A DNA stretch of 64,000 bases, taken from the NCBI RefSeq assembly GCF_014205885.1, contig NZ_JACHFB010000001.1, positions 62,001 through 126,000 of the forward strand, given 5' to 3'. Made by a program: the position numbers and the translations under genes. Below, piece after piece: positions 55,507 to 64,000 of the stretch; the stretch's first letter is position 1, and each line of letters begins with the position of its first letter. The notes under the pieces were generated by a model. That model had not been told where the DNA came from. It did no database searches and saw only the letters and a list, made by a program, of their open reading frames with translations. This stretch comes from Borreliella californiensis (lineage in GTDB: Bacteria; Spirochaetota; Spirochaetia; Borreliales; Borreliaceae).

Positions 55507-58214
55507 GATTTACCTGTTTCAATATTTGCTCTTAAGGGCAGATTTAATGTGTAAGCGGTTTCCATCATAATTTTTAATATTTTCTTCACTTCATTTTTTT
55601 CTTCAATAGGAGATTCAATTAGCATTTCATCATGTACCTGTAGCAATATTTTTGATTCCATTTTTTTACTTTTAAATTCATTAAATACTTTGACCATTGC
55701 AATTTTCATGATGTCAGCGGCACTTCCCTGAATTGTGCTATTTATTGCTATTCTTTCAGCGGCAGATCTTTCTAGATAATTATTGCTATTAATTTCTTTT
55801 ATATATCTTCTTCTTTTTAAGATGGTTTCGCTATATCCAGCATTTCTTACAAAGTTTATTTGATTTATTATAAACTCTTTGATTTTTGGATAAGAGTCAA
55901 AGTAAGAGTTTATAAATCCTTTTGCCTTTTCTTTTGTAATTCCCAGTTCTTTTGCAAGTCTAAAATCTGACATTCTATAAATTATTCCAAAATTAATAGA
56001 TTTTGCTATTCTTCTCAAGTTAGGAGTAATTTCTTTTTCCTCTATTTTGAAAAGCTTAGAAGCAGTTTCTGTGTGAATGTCTTTATTGTTTTCAAATGCT
56101 TTAATAAGGACTTCATCTTGTGATAAATGAGCAAGTATAGCAAGCTCAATTTGAGAATAATCAGCTGAAATGAAAATATTTCCATTTTCTGGTTTAAATG
56201 CTTTTCTTATTTTTCGCCCTTTTTCATCTTTTATTGGTATGTTTTGCAAGTTGGGGTTTATGCTAGTGATTCTACCAGTTGCTGTTTTTGTTTGTATGAA
56301 GCTTGTGTGTAGTCTATTTGTTTTATAGTTTATTAGTTCTATCAAATTATCTGTGTAAGTACTCTTCAATTTTGCAATTTGTCTGTATTTTATTAGATTT
56401 TCAATTGATTCATGCTGTCCTCTAAGAGATTCAAGTACTTTTATATCAGTTGAATCTTTTTTCATTTTTTCTGGCAATTTTAGATTTAATTTTTCAAATA
56501 AAATTTCATGCATTTGTTTTGGAGAATTTAGATTAAAATCAATTCCTATGCTTTTTATTATTTCGTTTTCGATTAGCTCTAATTCTTTTCCAAGTTCTTT
56601 TCCATATTCTTTTAAATATTCTTTGTCAAGGTAAATGCCATTTTCTTCCATTTCTATAATTACCTTGTTAAAAGGCATTTCTACTTCGTGCATTAACTTG
56701 TCTAGTTTGTCTTCTTTTAATTTTTTGGTAAATATATTAAATAATCTAAATGTAATATCAGCATCTTCAGATGAATAGCTTGTTGCCATTTCTAAAGATA
56801 TATTTGCGAAGTTATCATTTTTTTGAATCACATCTTCATATTTAATATTTTTATGCATTAAATATTTTTCTGCAAGAAAATCAAGCGATACTTTTGAGTT
56901 TGTGTCGATAAGGTATGCGGCAATCATTGTATCAAAATAAGGTGCTATAGGGCTAAATCCATTATTTTTAAGTATTTTATAGTCAAATTTATAATTTTGA
57001 CCAATTATTTTTGGATTTGACTTAAAAAGATTGTTAAATTTTTGTATTATGTAATTTTTTTCTATGTAATTTTTTCCTTTGGCTTCGATTGGAATATAGT
57101 AACCTTCAAATTCTTTAAATGAAATGGAAATCCCAATTAATTTTGCTGTGTAAGTGTCAAGCGAAGATGTTTCTGTGTCTACTGATATGCATTTAGCCTT
57201 TTTAAGGGTTTCCATTAAATCGTCAAGCTCTATTTTTGTTGTTATTGCGCGGTATTTAACATTTTCTGTGTCAATTGTATTTATGCCATCTAAGTTGTTA
57301 GTATTAGGTTCTTGTTTAAATAGGCTTTTTTGGTCTGCATTTTCTTTTTCTTGTTTTAAGATGTCCTTTTTATAAGTTTTTATTAAAGCAATTGCTGAGT
57401 GCTTTTCAAACAAAGATATTATCTCTTCGCTAAAATTTTTTAAGGCGAAATTTTCAATTTCTGGAATTGTTAAATTTTCTTCAAGACTTACAAGTTCGTA
57501 GCTTAAAAAAGCATTTTCTTTTTCTTTGATTAAAAGTTCTCGGTGGTTTTTATTTATTAGTTCTAAATTTGAATATATCCCGCCTAAGGTTTTAAATTCT
57601 TTTAATAAATTTGCTGCTCCTTTTGGGCCAATGCCTTTTATTCCAGGAATATTATCAGATCTGTCTCCAACAATAGCTAAATAATCTTGTATTTGAAAGC
57701 TATTTACTCCAAATTTTTTTATTACGTATTCATTATCCATTTCAATAAAGCTGTTGTTTTCAATTTTAAGTATTTTTATATACTCTGACATTGTTTGCAG
57801 TAAGTCTTTGTCAGGAGAAATAATGTAAGTTAAATAGTTATTCTTTGCAGCCTTTTTAGCAAAACTAGCTAAAAGATCGTCAGCTTCGTAGCCTTCGATC
57901 TCAAATATTGGTATTTTTGCCTTTAAAAGGCCTTCTTTTATCCATCCGATTTGAGGTATTAAATCATCTGGAGGCGAATCTCTTGTTGCTTTGTAGCTTG
58001 GATATTTTTGTTTTCTAAAGGTTGGTATCTCTGAGTCAAAGGTTACAATCAAATGTTCAGGATTTTTTTCTTTTATTATGAAAAATAATGTTTTAAAAAA
58101 GCCAATAAATGCGTTTACATTTTCTCCTTGTGTGTTTAAAAGTGGATAATTTTTCATTACGTGATAATTTCTAAATATTATGTTTAGTGCGTCAATTAGG
58201 TAAATTTCTTTCAT
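55488..58214 (-). CDS. polA: DNA polymerase I
   Basis: Pol I fills gaps and removes RNA primers. The 908-residue protein has all three domains: 5' nuclease (YLIDALNIIFRNYH, EGYEADDLLASFAKKA, GDRSDNIPGIKGIGPKGA); a 3'-5' exonuclease that keeps its acids (SVDTETSSL, NYKFDYKIL, YSSEDADITFRL), so proofreading looks intact; and polymerase (DYSQIELAILAHLSQD, RRIAKSINFGIIYRMS, LLQVHDEMLIES). It overlaps coaE and the gene upstream by a few nt. Confidence 0.96.
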   Translation of the reverse strand: MKEIYLIDALNIIFRNYHVMKNYPLLNTQGENVNAFIGFFKTLFFIIKEKNPEHLIVTFDSEIPTFRKQKYPSYKATRDSPPDDLIPQIGWIKEGLLKAKIPIFEIEGYEADDLLASFAKKAAKNNYLTYIISPDKDLLQTMSEYIKILKIENNSFIEMDNEYVIKKFGVNSFQIQDYLAIVGDRSDNIPGIKGIGPKGAANLLKEFKTLGGIYSNLELINKNHRELLIKEKENAFLSYELVSLEENLTIPEIENFALKNFSEEIISLFEKHSAIALIKTYKKDILKQEKENADQKSLFKQEPNTNNLDGINTIDTENVKYRAITTKIELDDLMETLKKAKCISVDTETSSLDTYTAKLIGISISFKEFEGYYIPIEAKGKNYIEKNYIIQKFNNLFKSNPKIIGQNYKFDYKILKNNGFSPIAPYFDTMIAAYLIDTNSKVSLDFLAEKYLMHKNIKYEDVIQKNDNFANISLEMATSYSSEDADITFRLFNIFTKKLKEDKLDKLMHEVEMPFNKVIIEMEENGIYLDKEYLKEYGKELGKELELIENEIIKSIGIDFNLNSPKQMHEILFEKLNLKLPEKMKKDSTDIKVLESLRGQHESIENLIKYRQIAKLKSTYTDNLIELINYKTNRLHTSFIQTKTATGRITSINPNLQNIPIKDEKGRKIRKAFKPENGNIFISADYSQIELAILAHLSQDEVLIKAFENNKDIHTETASKLFKIEEKEITPNLRRIAKSINFGIIYRMSDFRLAKELGITKEKAKGFINSYFDSYPKIKEFIINQINFVRNAGYSETILKRRRYIKEINSNNYLERSAAERIAINSTIQGSAADIMKIAMVKVFNEFKSKKMESKILLQVHDEMLIESPIEEKNEVKKILKIMMETAYTLNLPLRANIETGKSWGEIH

Positions 58215-58609
58215 ATTTTAATATCTAGCATTATAGGTGAATTGTATATCGCAAGGTTGTGATGGTTTTTAATTTTTTGAATTTTTCTTTTTGCATTTGC
58301 AATTTGTTGTAAGATTTCGCAACAAATTTGATATTTAATGTATATTTCTTCTTTTAGTAGATTAATTTCTTTAATCAAGTATTCGAAATTATCCAATTTT
58401 TGGTTTTTAGATTTCAACCATGCATTTATTGTTTTATAATAGTTTTTGATTGATTCTAAGATCAAATCTTTTTTAGGATTGGTTATGTTTAATATTCTTA
58501 TTTCTTCTCTTTGCAATTCGTTATTTTCTATTGTTAGTATTAATTTCAATTCTTTTAATTCTAATAACAAATTGTTAAAATATTTCTTTAAAATTTCATT
58601 AGCTGACAA
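58211..58609 (-). CDS. Small helical protein, possible FlgN-type flagellar chaperone
   Basis: A 132-residue all-helical protein (LLLELKELKLILTIENNELQ, then ITNPKKDLILESIKNYYKTI). The spacing of an early acidic-hydrophobic helix and a later Lys-starting helix recalls FlgN, the export chaperone for hook-filament junction proteins, but the match is weak. It is wedged between fliS (11-nt overlap) and polA (4-nt overlap), which supports a flagellar job. Otherwise unknown. Confidence 0.45.
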   Translation of the reverse strand: MSANEILKKYFNNLLLELKELKLILTIENNELQREEIRILNITNPKKDLILESIKNYYKTINAWLKSKNQKLDNFEYLIKEINLLKEEIYIKYQICCEILQQIANAKRKIQKIKNHHNLAIYNSPIMLDIKI

Positions 58610-59018
58610 TATTGATTCCTAATTTCTTGTGAGTAACATTATTTTCTTTTTTTCTTAACTCTTTCCAGGTAAAGTTTAATATTTGCAATTGTTTTATAAC
58701 ATTGTCAATTTTGTGTATTTCTTTTTTTAAAAGAACATTTTCTAGCTCTTTATTTAGAAACAAGTATATTGAGAGTAAGTTTGTAGAGATGTTTCCACCT
58801 TGTTCAAAATTTAAAGTTGACATTAATTCAGTAATGATTTCTTGTGCATGAAAGATTTTTTCATTAGCTTTAACTGTATTTTGCCAATTTCCATCTTTTA
58901 TAAGCTCTTTTGCAACGTTTAAATCCTGTATTGCTTTCTCATAAAGCATTATCAATATTGAGAGGGGATTTGAAGTGTTTATTTGTGTTTGTTTGTATAT
59001 TTTTTCTTTTGCTATCAA
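58599..59018 (-). CDS. fliS: Flagellar protein FliS
   Basis: FliS is the flagellin export chaperone. The 139-residue four-helix protein shows YKQTQINTSNPLSILIMLYE, KAIQDLNVAKELI and KIFHAQEIITELMSTLNFEQ, GGNISTNLLSIYLFLNKEL, the core FliS pattern with the conserved N-terminal Tyr. The start is TTG 59018 after AGAGG. Spirochaete filaments are periplasmic. It lies 8 nt after cheY, linking motility structure and signalling. Confidence 0.9.
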   Translation of the reverse strand: MIAKEKIYKQTQINTSNPLSILIMLYEKAIQDLNVAKELIKDGNWQNTVKANEKIFHAQEIITELMSTLNFEQGGNISTNLLSIYLFLNKELENVLLKKEIHKIDNVIKQLQILNFTWKELRKKENNVTHKKLGINIVS

Positions 59019-59026
59019 AATTGCCT

Positions 59027-59407
59027 CTAATCCAAAAGTTTAATTTGTTCTAGTATTTGGTCTTTTTTAAAAGGTTTTGTAATATATCCTCTAGCTCCAA
59101 GAGATAAAGCTTTTTCTATTAATTCTTGCTTTCCAATAGCTGTAACCATTAATATATTAACTTTTTTAAGCAATTTTTTATTAATTTCATACATTCTCTC
59201 AAGAGCTGTGATTCCATCCATTCCCATCATTGTGATATCGAGTGTTATTAAATCAATATTGCTTTGTTTTTCAAATTCTTTAACAGCCTGAATGCCATCT
59301 TCGGCTTCTAAAAATTCTTTAAATCCCAATTGACTTAAGATTTTTATTAGGTTTTTTCTCATAAAAAGCGAGTCATCAGCTATTAAAGCTTTTTTGCTTT
59401 CTTCCAA
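59027..59407 (-). CDS. cheY1: Chemotaxis response regulator CheY
   Basis: A single receiver domain. ALIADDSLFMRKNL gives the acidic pair, DLITLDITMMGMDG the phosphoacceptor Asp, MVTAIGKQ the Thr and YITKPFKKDQ the Lys. CheY-P sets flagellar rotation at the switch. The frame opens with ATG 59428, but that ATG directly abuts a TAAAAT (-10-like) and lacks an SD, while TTG 59407 lies 6 nt after AAGGAG; the shorter 126-residue form is preferred. B. burgdorferi has several CheY copies; this one sits beside fliS. Confidence 0.88.
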   Translation of the reverse strand: MEESKKALIADDSLFMRKNLIKILSQLGFKEFLEAEDGIQAVKEFEKQSNIDLITLDITMMGMDGITALERMYEINKKLLKKVNILMVTAIGKQELIEKALSLGARGYITKPFKKDQILEQIKLLD

Positions 59408-59610
59408 ACTAGCACTCCTTTTGTCCATTTTAACATATTAAAATATCTTTAACGATAATTAAAATATAATTCACATTTTTATAATATTGTCTTTTTGATT
59501 GATATTTTTCTTTGAATATTATTTTAATTTGAACATAAGTAAAATAATATGTATTTTTGGTGACATTTTATGGTTTGTATTATAAAGTCGGTTTTTGCTT
59601 GTTAGATTGT

Positions 59611-59639
59611 TTGATAAAATAATAAAGAATATGTTAAAT
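59611..59639 (+). promoter_or_regulatory. Promoter of ligA, nearly leaderless
   Basis: TTGATA (59611-59616), 17 bp, TTAAAT (59634-59639). The ATG of ligA is at 59648, only 8 nt beyond the -10, so transcription would begin at or next to the start codon. No SD is seen. The -10 is imperfect. Confidence 0.4.
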
Positions 59640-59647
59640 TTTACCCT

Positions 59648-61630
59648 ATGAGCATCAAAGTACAGCAAGAAATTGCAGATTTGAAGAAGTTGATTAGAAA
59701 GTGGGATAAAGAGTATTATGTCGATTCTTTGCCTAGTGTTGAAGATTTTGTATATGATAAGCATATTTTAAGACTTAAAGAGCTAGAAAATAAGTATCCC
59801 GAATATAAGACCTTAGATTCTCCTACTCTTAAATTTGGCAGCGATCTTTTAAATGACTTTAAAGAGGTTGAACATTCTGCTCCTATATTAAGTCTTGATA
59901 AGGTTTATGATCTTAATTTGCTAAAATCATGGATAGATAAGATTGATTTTAATAATTCTTTTAATGTTTCTGTTGAGCCAAAGATTGATGGATGCTCTAT
60001 TGTTCTTTATTATAAGGATGGTATTCTTGAAAAAGCTCTTACTAGGGGTAATGGAAAATTTGGTAATGACGTTACTAAAAACATTAGAACTATTAGGTAT
60101 ATCCCTTTATTTCTTGATGAAAAGGTTGATTTAGTATTAAGGGGTGAGGTTTATATTACTAAAGAAAATTTTTTAAAAATAAATAAATCTTTAGAAAAGC
60201 CTTATACTAATTCTAGAAATTTGGCTTCGGGAATACTTAGAAGGATTGATAGTAGAGAGGTTGCTAATTTTCCTTTAAATATTTTCATTTATGATTTTTT
60301 GAATGCTGGAATGGAGTTTAAAACCAATGATTTAGCTACTGCAAGACTTAAGAAATTGGGGTTTAAAGTAAATCCTCTGATTAGGTTTTTTGATCAAAAA
60401 AGTTCAATTGGAGAAGTTTTAGATTATATAGCAGATATAACAAAAAAAAGAGATTCTTTTGAATATGAAATAGATGGCGTTGTTCTTAAGGTTAGTGATT
60501 TTGTTTTGAGAGAAAGATTGGGGTATACTACGCATCATCCTAAATGGGCAATGGCCTACAAATTTGAAGCGCTTTCAGGTGTTAGTAGGGTCAATAGCAT
60601 TGTTGTTCAGGTTGGACGTAGTGGTAAAATTACTCCGGTTGCAAATATTGATAAAGTTTTTGTTTCGGGGGCTTTTATTACTAGCGCAACATTACACAAT
60701 CAAGATTATATAGTGTCTATTGGTTTGAATGTTGGCGATGTTGTTAAAGTTTCAAGAAGAGGAGATGTAATTCCTGCTGTTGAAATGGTGATAAATAAAT
60801 TTTCCTCAGGATTTTTCAAAGTCCCTAATAATTGTCCGGCTTGCAAAACCGTTGTAGTAAAAGAGGGGGCACATTTTTTTTGTACAAATAATAATTGTCC
60901 TTCAATAGCAGTCGAGAGGATAAAATATTTTTGTAGTAAAAATTGTATGGATATTGAAGGGTTTTCCGACAAGATAATTTCTTTTCTTTTTGAGAAAAAA
61001 TTTATTTCTTCAGAAATTGACCTTTATACATTTGATTTTTATAAACTTCTTGAATTTAAAGGGTTTAAAGATAGAAAGATAAATAATTTGATAAATTCAA
61101 TTCAATCTAGTAAAAAAAAGCCATTTAGCAAATTGCTTCTTAGCATGGGAATTAAAGATTTAGGAGAAAACACAATAAGGTTATTATTCCTTAATAATTT
61201 AAATTCGTTTTCAAAGCTTTTTAAGCTTTGCCAAGATAAAGATCTTGCCTTTTCAACATTGTTGAAAATTAAAGGCATAGGAGAAAAAATTGCTTTAAAT
61301 ATTATTGGAGCTTTTAATGATTCAATAATGCTTAATAAGTTTAAATTTTTTGAAAATTTGGAATTTAAAATGGAAGAGCTTATTACGATTGATGATGAGA
61401 ATAAATTATTAGTCGGTAAAAGGTTTTGCATTACTGGAACTTTTAATGGTTATTCCAGGTCTATTGTTATTGACAAGCTGAAAAATAAAGGAGCAATTTT
61501 TAACACTTGTGTGACTAGGAGTTTAGATTTTCTTATTGTAGGAGAAAAAGCTGGATCAAAGCTTAAAAAAGCTTTGAGTTTAAATATAAAAATTATGTCT
61601 TTTGAGGACATAAAAAGTTATTTAGATTAG
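59648..61630 (+). CDS. ligA: NAD+-dependent DNA ligase
   Basis: LigA seals nicks in replication and repair using NAD+. Of 660 residues: Ia domain, nucleotidyltransferase with K112-I-D-G115 (adenylated Lys), LTRGNGKFGNDVTKNIRTI, LRGEVYI and an OB fold with VQVGRSGKITPVA; a Cys4 zinc finger (CPACKTVV and CTNNNCPS); HhH repeats (LKIKGIGEKIALNIIGAF); and a BRCT domain (LVGKRFCITGTFNGYSR). It keeps the KxDG motif, but the next residue is Cys rather than the common Gly or Ala. ATG 59648 has no SD. Confidence 0.95.
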   Translation: MSIKVQQEIADLKKLIRKWDKEYYVDSLPSVEDFVYDKHILRLKELENKYPEYKTLDSPTLKFGSDLLNDFKEVEHSAPILSLDKVYDLNLLKSWIDKIDFNNSFNVSVEPKIDGCSIVLYYKDGILEKALTRGNGKFGNDVTKNIRTIRYIPLFLDEKVDLVLRGEVYITKENFLKINKSLEKPYTNSRNLASGILRRIDSREVANFPLNIFIYDFLNAGMEFKTNDLATARLKKLGFKVNPLIRFFDQKSSIGEVLDYIADITKKRDSFEYEIDGVVLKVSDFVLRERLGYTTHHPKWAMAYKFEALSGVSRVNSIVVQVGRSGKITPVANIDKVFVSGAFITSATLHNQDYIVSIGLNVGDVVKVSRRGDVIPAVEMVINKFSSGFFKVPNNCPACKTVVVKEGAHFFCTNNNCPSIAVERIKYFCSKNCMDIEGFSDKIISFLFEKKFISSEIDLYTFDFYKLLEFKGFKDRKINNLINSIQSSKKKPFSKLLLSMGIKDLGENTIRLLFLNNLNSFSKLFKLCQDKDLAFSTLLKIKGIGEKIALNIIGAFNDSIMLNKFKFFENLEFKMEELITIDDENKLLVGKRFCITGTFNGYSRSIVIDKLKNKGAIFNTCVTRSLDFLIVGEKAGSKLKKALSLNIKIMSFEDIKSYLD

Positions 61631-61652
61631 TTTGATTTAAAAGTGTTTATTT

Positions 61653-63146
61653 TTATTTAATTATTTTTATTTGCTTAAATTCAGGCTTTAAATTTTTATA
61701 CATAATTCCTAGTTCGTGGATATTTTTGACCTCTATTAAGTTTCTAAAAAATTCTTCTTTATTTTTTAGAGTAGGGTTAATGAAATATTTTTCAAATTTA
61801 TATTTTGAGATTATTTCATGATTTTTTAAAGCTTCATCTAAATTATTAGTTGGATCTATTTCAATATAGTATGTGTTTTCTTTTTTAAATGCAAATTGAT
61901 TCCCTTTTTCTTTAAATTTATAGTTATTAAGATATATGTCAGGGTAGATTTGAAAATCCGCTGCTTTGATCATAGTTGTTTTTGGAGTGCTTTTAGTATT
62001 TTCTTCTAGATCTTGGTTTTCATTTTTTTCTATGGGCTTTAAATATTCCTTTTCTAATTTCTTATTTTCTTCTAAATCGTCATTTTTGTTTGAAATACTT
62101 GGAGTGAAAATTTCTTCGTTTAAAGGTTTTTGAGAAATTTCTTTTTTTTTAAAATTGTTTAATTCTTTTTGAAGTTTTAAAATAGTCTCTTCATTTTCCC
62201 TTATTTTATCTTCTAATTCTTTGAGTTTGTGTTTATCGGTTCTTATTTTTTTTTGATTTTCTTTGTTTATTGCTTCATTTGCGCTGATTTTTCTTTTTAG
62301 ATCATTGATTATTTTTCCTATTGAAGATAAGCTTTCCTCAATTTCTTCTAAGTTTTTATCTGAGTTATCTTTTTTTTTAAAATTTCTTAGTTCTCTTTGC
62401 AAGTCTAAAATAGTATTTTCATTTTCGTTGATTCTGTCTTCAAGTTCATCTATTTTTTTTTCATTAATAGCATAATATTTTTCATTCTCATTAAGATTTT
62501 CTTTTAGATTGTTTATTATTCCTTCATTAGAGGGGTAATTATCCTCATTTGCTTCTTCAATTTCATCATTATATTCATAATTTTCTTCAAAATCATCTTC
62601 ATCATCTTCATCTTCAATGTTTTCCATATCTATTTTTTCGTAATTTTCATCTTCTTTGGGCCTGGATTTTTTATTAAGGAGCTTTTTTATTTCTACGATT
62701 TCGTTTTTTAATTTATTGGTTAAAATTTCATATTTTTTTGTTTTTTTTTCGATTGATTCTATTTTTTTATTTTCATTTTCCGATGCTTTGTGATTTTTGG
62801 TTTTTAAAAGCCTTTCTATATTTTTAATTTTATTTTCATAATTTTCAATTACAGATTTTAGATCATTTTCGTTCATTCTTTTTTTGGGCAGTTTTTTGTC
62901 TCTTATATTTTCTGGTAATTTCAGATCTTTACCCTTTTTGGGGTCTTTATAAGAAACTATGTTTTTGTTTGAATGTTTTGAGGCATTTATTTGATTGCTT
63001 TTATTCTCAGCACTTTTAAATTCTTCGCTTAAGTCTTCTAAGGGAATTTCAATGCTGGAGTAGCTTATTGTATTATTAGCTCCAAATAATGACATACATG
63101 AAAGGATTAGAAAATACTTAAAGCTTTGATTTTTTGTTTTATTCAT
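61653..63146 (-). CDS. Exported coiled-coil protein with internal duplication
   Basis: The 497-residue product has a signal sequence (FKYFLILSCMSLFGANN) that might be cleaved as a lipoprotein at LILS-C or after FGA. The middle is an extremely acidic/basic coiled coil with a DDEDDEDDF-type cluster. Two near copies of about 33 residues occur 76 residues apart (ELEDRINENENTILDLQREL and ELEDKIRENEETILKLQKEL). The C-terminal 130 residues (YYIEIDPTNNLDEALKNHEI and on) look globular. Family not recognised. AAGGAT precedes the ATG. Confidence 0.7.
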   Translation of the reverse strand: MNKTKNQSFKYFLILSCMSLFGANNTISYSSIEIPLEDLSEEFKSAENKSNQINASKHSNKNIVSYKDPKKGKDLKLPENIRDKKLPKKRMNENDLKSVIENYENKIKNIERLLKTKNHKASENENKKIESIEKKTKKYEILTNKLKNEIVEIKKLLNKKSRPKEDENYEKIDMENIEDEDDEDDFEENYEYNDEIEEANEDNYPSNEGIINNLKENLNENEKYYAINEKKIDELEDRINENENTILDLQRELRNFKKKDNSDKNLEEIEESLSSIGKIINDLKRKISANEAINKENQKKIRTDKHKLKELEDKIRENEETILKLQKELNNFKKKEISQKPLNEEIFTPSISNKNDDLEENKKLEKEYLKPIEKNENQDLEENTKSTPKTTMIKAADFQIYPDIYLNNYKFKEKGNQFAFKKENTYYIEIDPTNNLDEALKNHEIISKYKFEKYFINPTLKNKEEFFRNLIEVKNIHELGIMYKNLKPEFKQIKIIK

Positions 63147-63201
63147 AAGATCCTTGTTTTTATTTAGAAAACATCTATAATTTATAATGTTATCATAATT
63201 T

Positions 63202-63229
63202 GTTTATTTATCAAAAATGATAAATAAAC
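63202..63229. promoter_or_regulatory. Perfect 12-bp inverted repeat in divergent promoter region
   Basis: GTTTATTTATCA (63202-63213) and TGATAAATAAAC (63218-63229) around AAAA. It lies between two divergently oriented genes, 56 nt ahead of the coiled-coil gene and 16 nt before a consensus TTGACA (63246-63251) on the plus strand. No genes converge here, so a terminator is unlikely; an operator is possible. Confidence 0.4.
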
Positions 63230-63425
63230 GTCGGGGCTATTTTTATTGACAAATAGTGCTGATTTCAAATTAGTTTTAAGTGGATTTTTTATTAAGTTGT
63301 TTTTAAGATTGTTGCATATGTTGGTAAGGGCAGCGGTTTCTGGAATTTTATTTTTTAATCCTTTTTATTTATGCAATGTTAAGTTTTTATTAATTTAATT
63401 TTTTTGTTTAGTGGAGTTTGGAAGT

Positions 63426-64000
63426 TTGGCAAATGTGGATATGCATGAATTTTGGGCTTTGCCAGTTTGCTGCAATGTTAAAGATTCTTTTATTGAAGAT
63501 TTTAGCTTTGTAGATGAATGTGTAAGTTCAATTTTTAGTATCAGTTATAAAGATAATATAACTTTAAAGTTTAGAGATTTTGTTGATTCTAATGAATTTA
63601 ATTTAAAGCTTTTTGATAATAAAATAAGCTTTAAAGGTCAAATTCCTTTGGTTTTATATTCAGACAATTTGGATTATTTGTTAAAAGCAGAAAAAAGTGT
63701 TCTTTTTAATTTAAGAGCTGGTAATGTGGACAATAGTTATTCTTCTGGATTTACAAAGAAAGAATATGGAACTTACAATGTTTTGAATGCTTGTTATGAA
63801 TTTAGTGATTACAATAGTTTTTCAGACGACTTTATTTTAGTTAAAATATTTTTTGATTCTGAAAATTTAATTATTGATGCTAATGTAGACAATATTTCTT
63901 TTTTAAAATTTTTTATTAGTGAAAATTTTGGTGTAAGTAAAGACAAAATAAAAATCAATTCTCTTAATAATTATTGGTCTAGCTCTATTTTCCCTATTTC
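63426..64000 (+). CDS. Unrecognised protein, 5' part only
   Basis: An open frame runs 191 codons to the right edge of the window. The start is TTG 63426, 9 nt after GGAG (63413-63416); GTG 63435 and ATG 63441 are in frame too. The product (ANVDMHEFWALPVCCNVKDS start) has no signal peptide and reads as alternating beta-rich sequence with unusually many Asn, Ser, Phe and Asp. No family recognised. No TTGACA-paired -10 is strong; the promoter is probably at 63246. Confidence 0.65.
   Translation, partial: MANVDMHEFWALPVCCNVKDSFIEDFSFVDECVSSIFSISYKDNITLKFRDFVDSNEFNLKLFDNKISFKGQIPLVLYSDNLDYLLKAEKSVLFNLRAGNVDNSYSSGFTKKEYGTYNVLNACYEFSDYNSFSDDFILVKIFFDSENLIIDANVDNISFLKFFISENFGVSKDKIKINSLNNYWSSSIFPI

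Overview
The window is about 28% GC, gene-dense and rich in AAA/TTT-type codons. Its gene content and order point to the linear chromosome of a Lyme-group spirochaete (Borreliella/Borrelia burgdorferi sensu lato). From memory, the order matches roughly the BB_0488 to BB_0554 interval of strain B31. Supporting marks are an archaeal-type PheRS, a FliS/CheY pair beside polA, many spirochaete-only exported proteins, and tRNA genes without an encoded CCA. I see no prophage, insertion sequence, plasmid-like cassette, CRISPR array or rRNA. This is core chromosome, and no clearly new multi-gene system is evident.

Layout. 1-7.5 kb holds the end of the S10-spc-alpha ribosomal cluster (L14 to L17 with secY and rpoA; adk, map, infA and rpsD are missing from their usual places). 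7.5-10.6 kb has rny (RNase Y), its usual partner ymdB and a TlyA-type rRNA methyltransferase. 10.6-14.7 kb has a divergent GerMN-domain protein, then der (EngA), a secreted protein with an NlpC/P60-like Cys motif, and a HAD phosphatase. 14.7-21.2 kb is one 2166-codon membrane-anchored coiled-coil protein. 21.2-25.5 kb has pheS-pheT and trxB. 25.6-29.9 kb on the minus strand is grpE-dnaK-dnaJ-rlmB. 30.3-31.8 kb is nadE, whose glutaminase domain has lost its catalytic triad. 31.8-32.7 kb is a decayed stretch with an inositol-monophosphatase pseudogene. 32.7-39.7 kb mixes unknown proteins with coaX, an aldo/keto reductase, a TIGR02757 protein, a secreted glucosaminidase-like protein and a membrane alpha/beta-hydrolase-like protein. 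39.8-45 kb has a PhnP-type metallohydrolase, exonuclease III, a secreted protein and an M16 lipoprotein peptidase, ended by a strong terminator. 45-45.4 kb has three minus-strand tRNAs (Glu, Lys, Lys). 45.4-49.3 kb on the minus strand has a TPR protein, a bactofilin, a BI-1/YccA protein and EF-G. 49.6-54.2 kb has a KTSC protein, a TPR lipoprotein, a predicted beta-barrel, a long PRPP synthetase and an FGGY kinase. 54.2-59.4 kb on the minus strand has a SPOR protein, coaE, polA, a FlgN-like candidate, fliS and cheY. 59.6-64 kb has ligA, an exported coiled-coil protein and the start of an unrecognised gene.

Most genes are packed with 1-20 nt overlaps and so form long co-transcribed runs. Several starts were moved from the longest ORF because a Shine-Dalgarno (SD) sequence lay inside it. 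The best leads are the catalytically dead-looking NadE glutaminase domain, the giant coiled-coil protein with a C-terminal HTH-like tail, G9 tracts in tlyA and in a terminator loop, possible leaderless starts of ligA and nadE, a PAF-acetylhydrolase-like protein without its nucleophile, and several long perfect hairpins. Functions are inferred from motifs read by eye; no database search was run.
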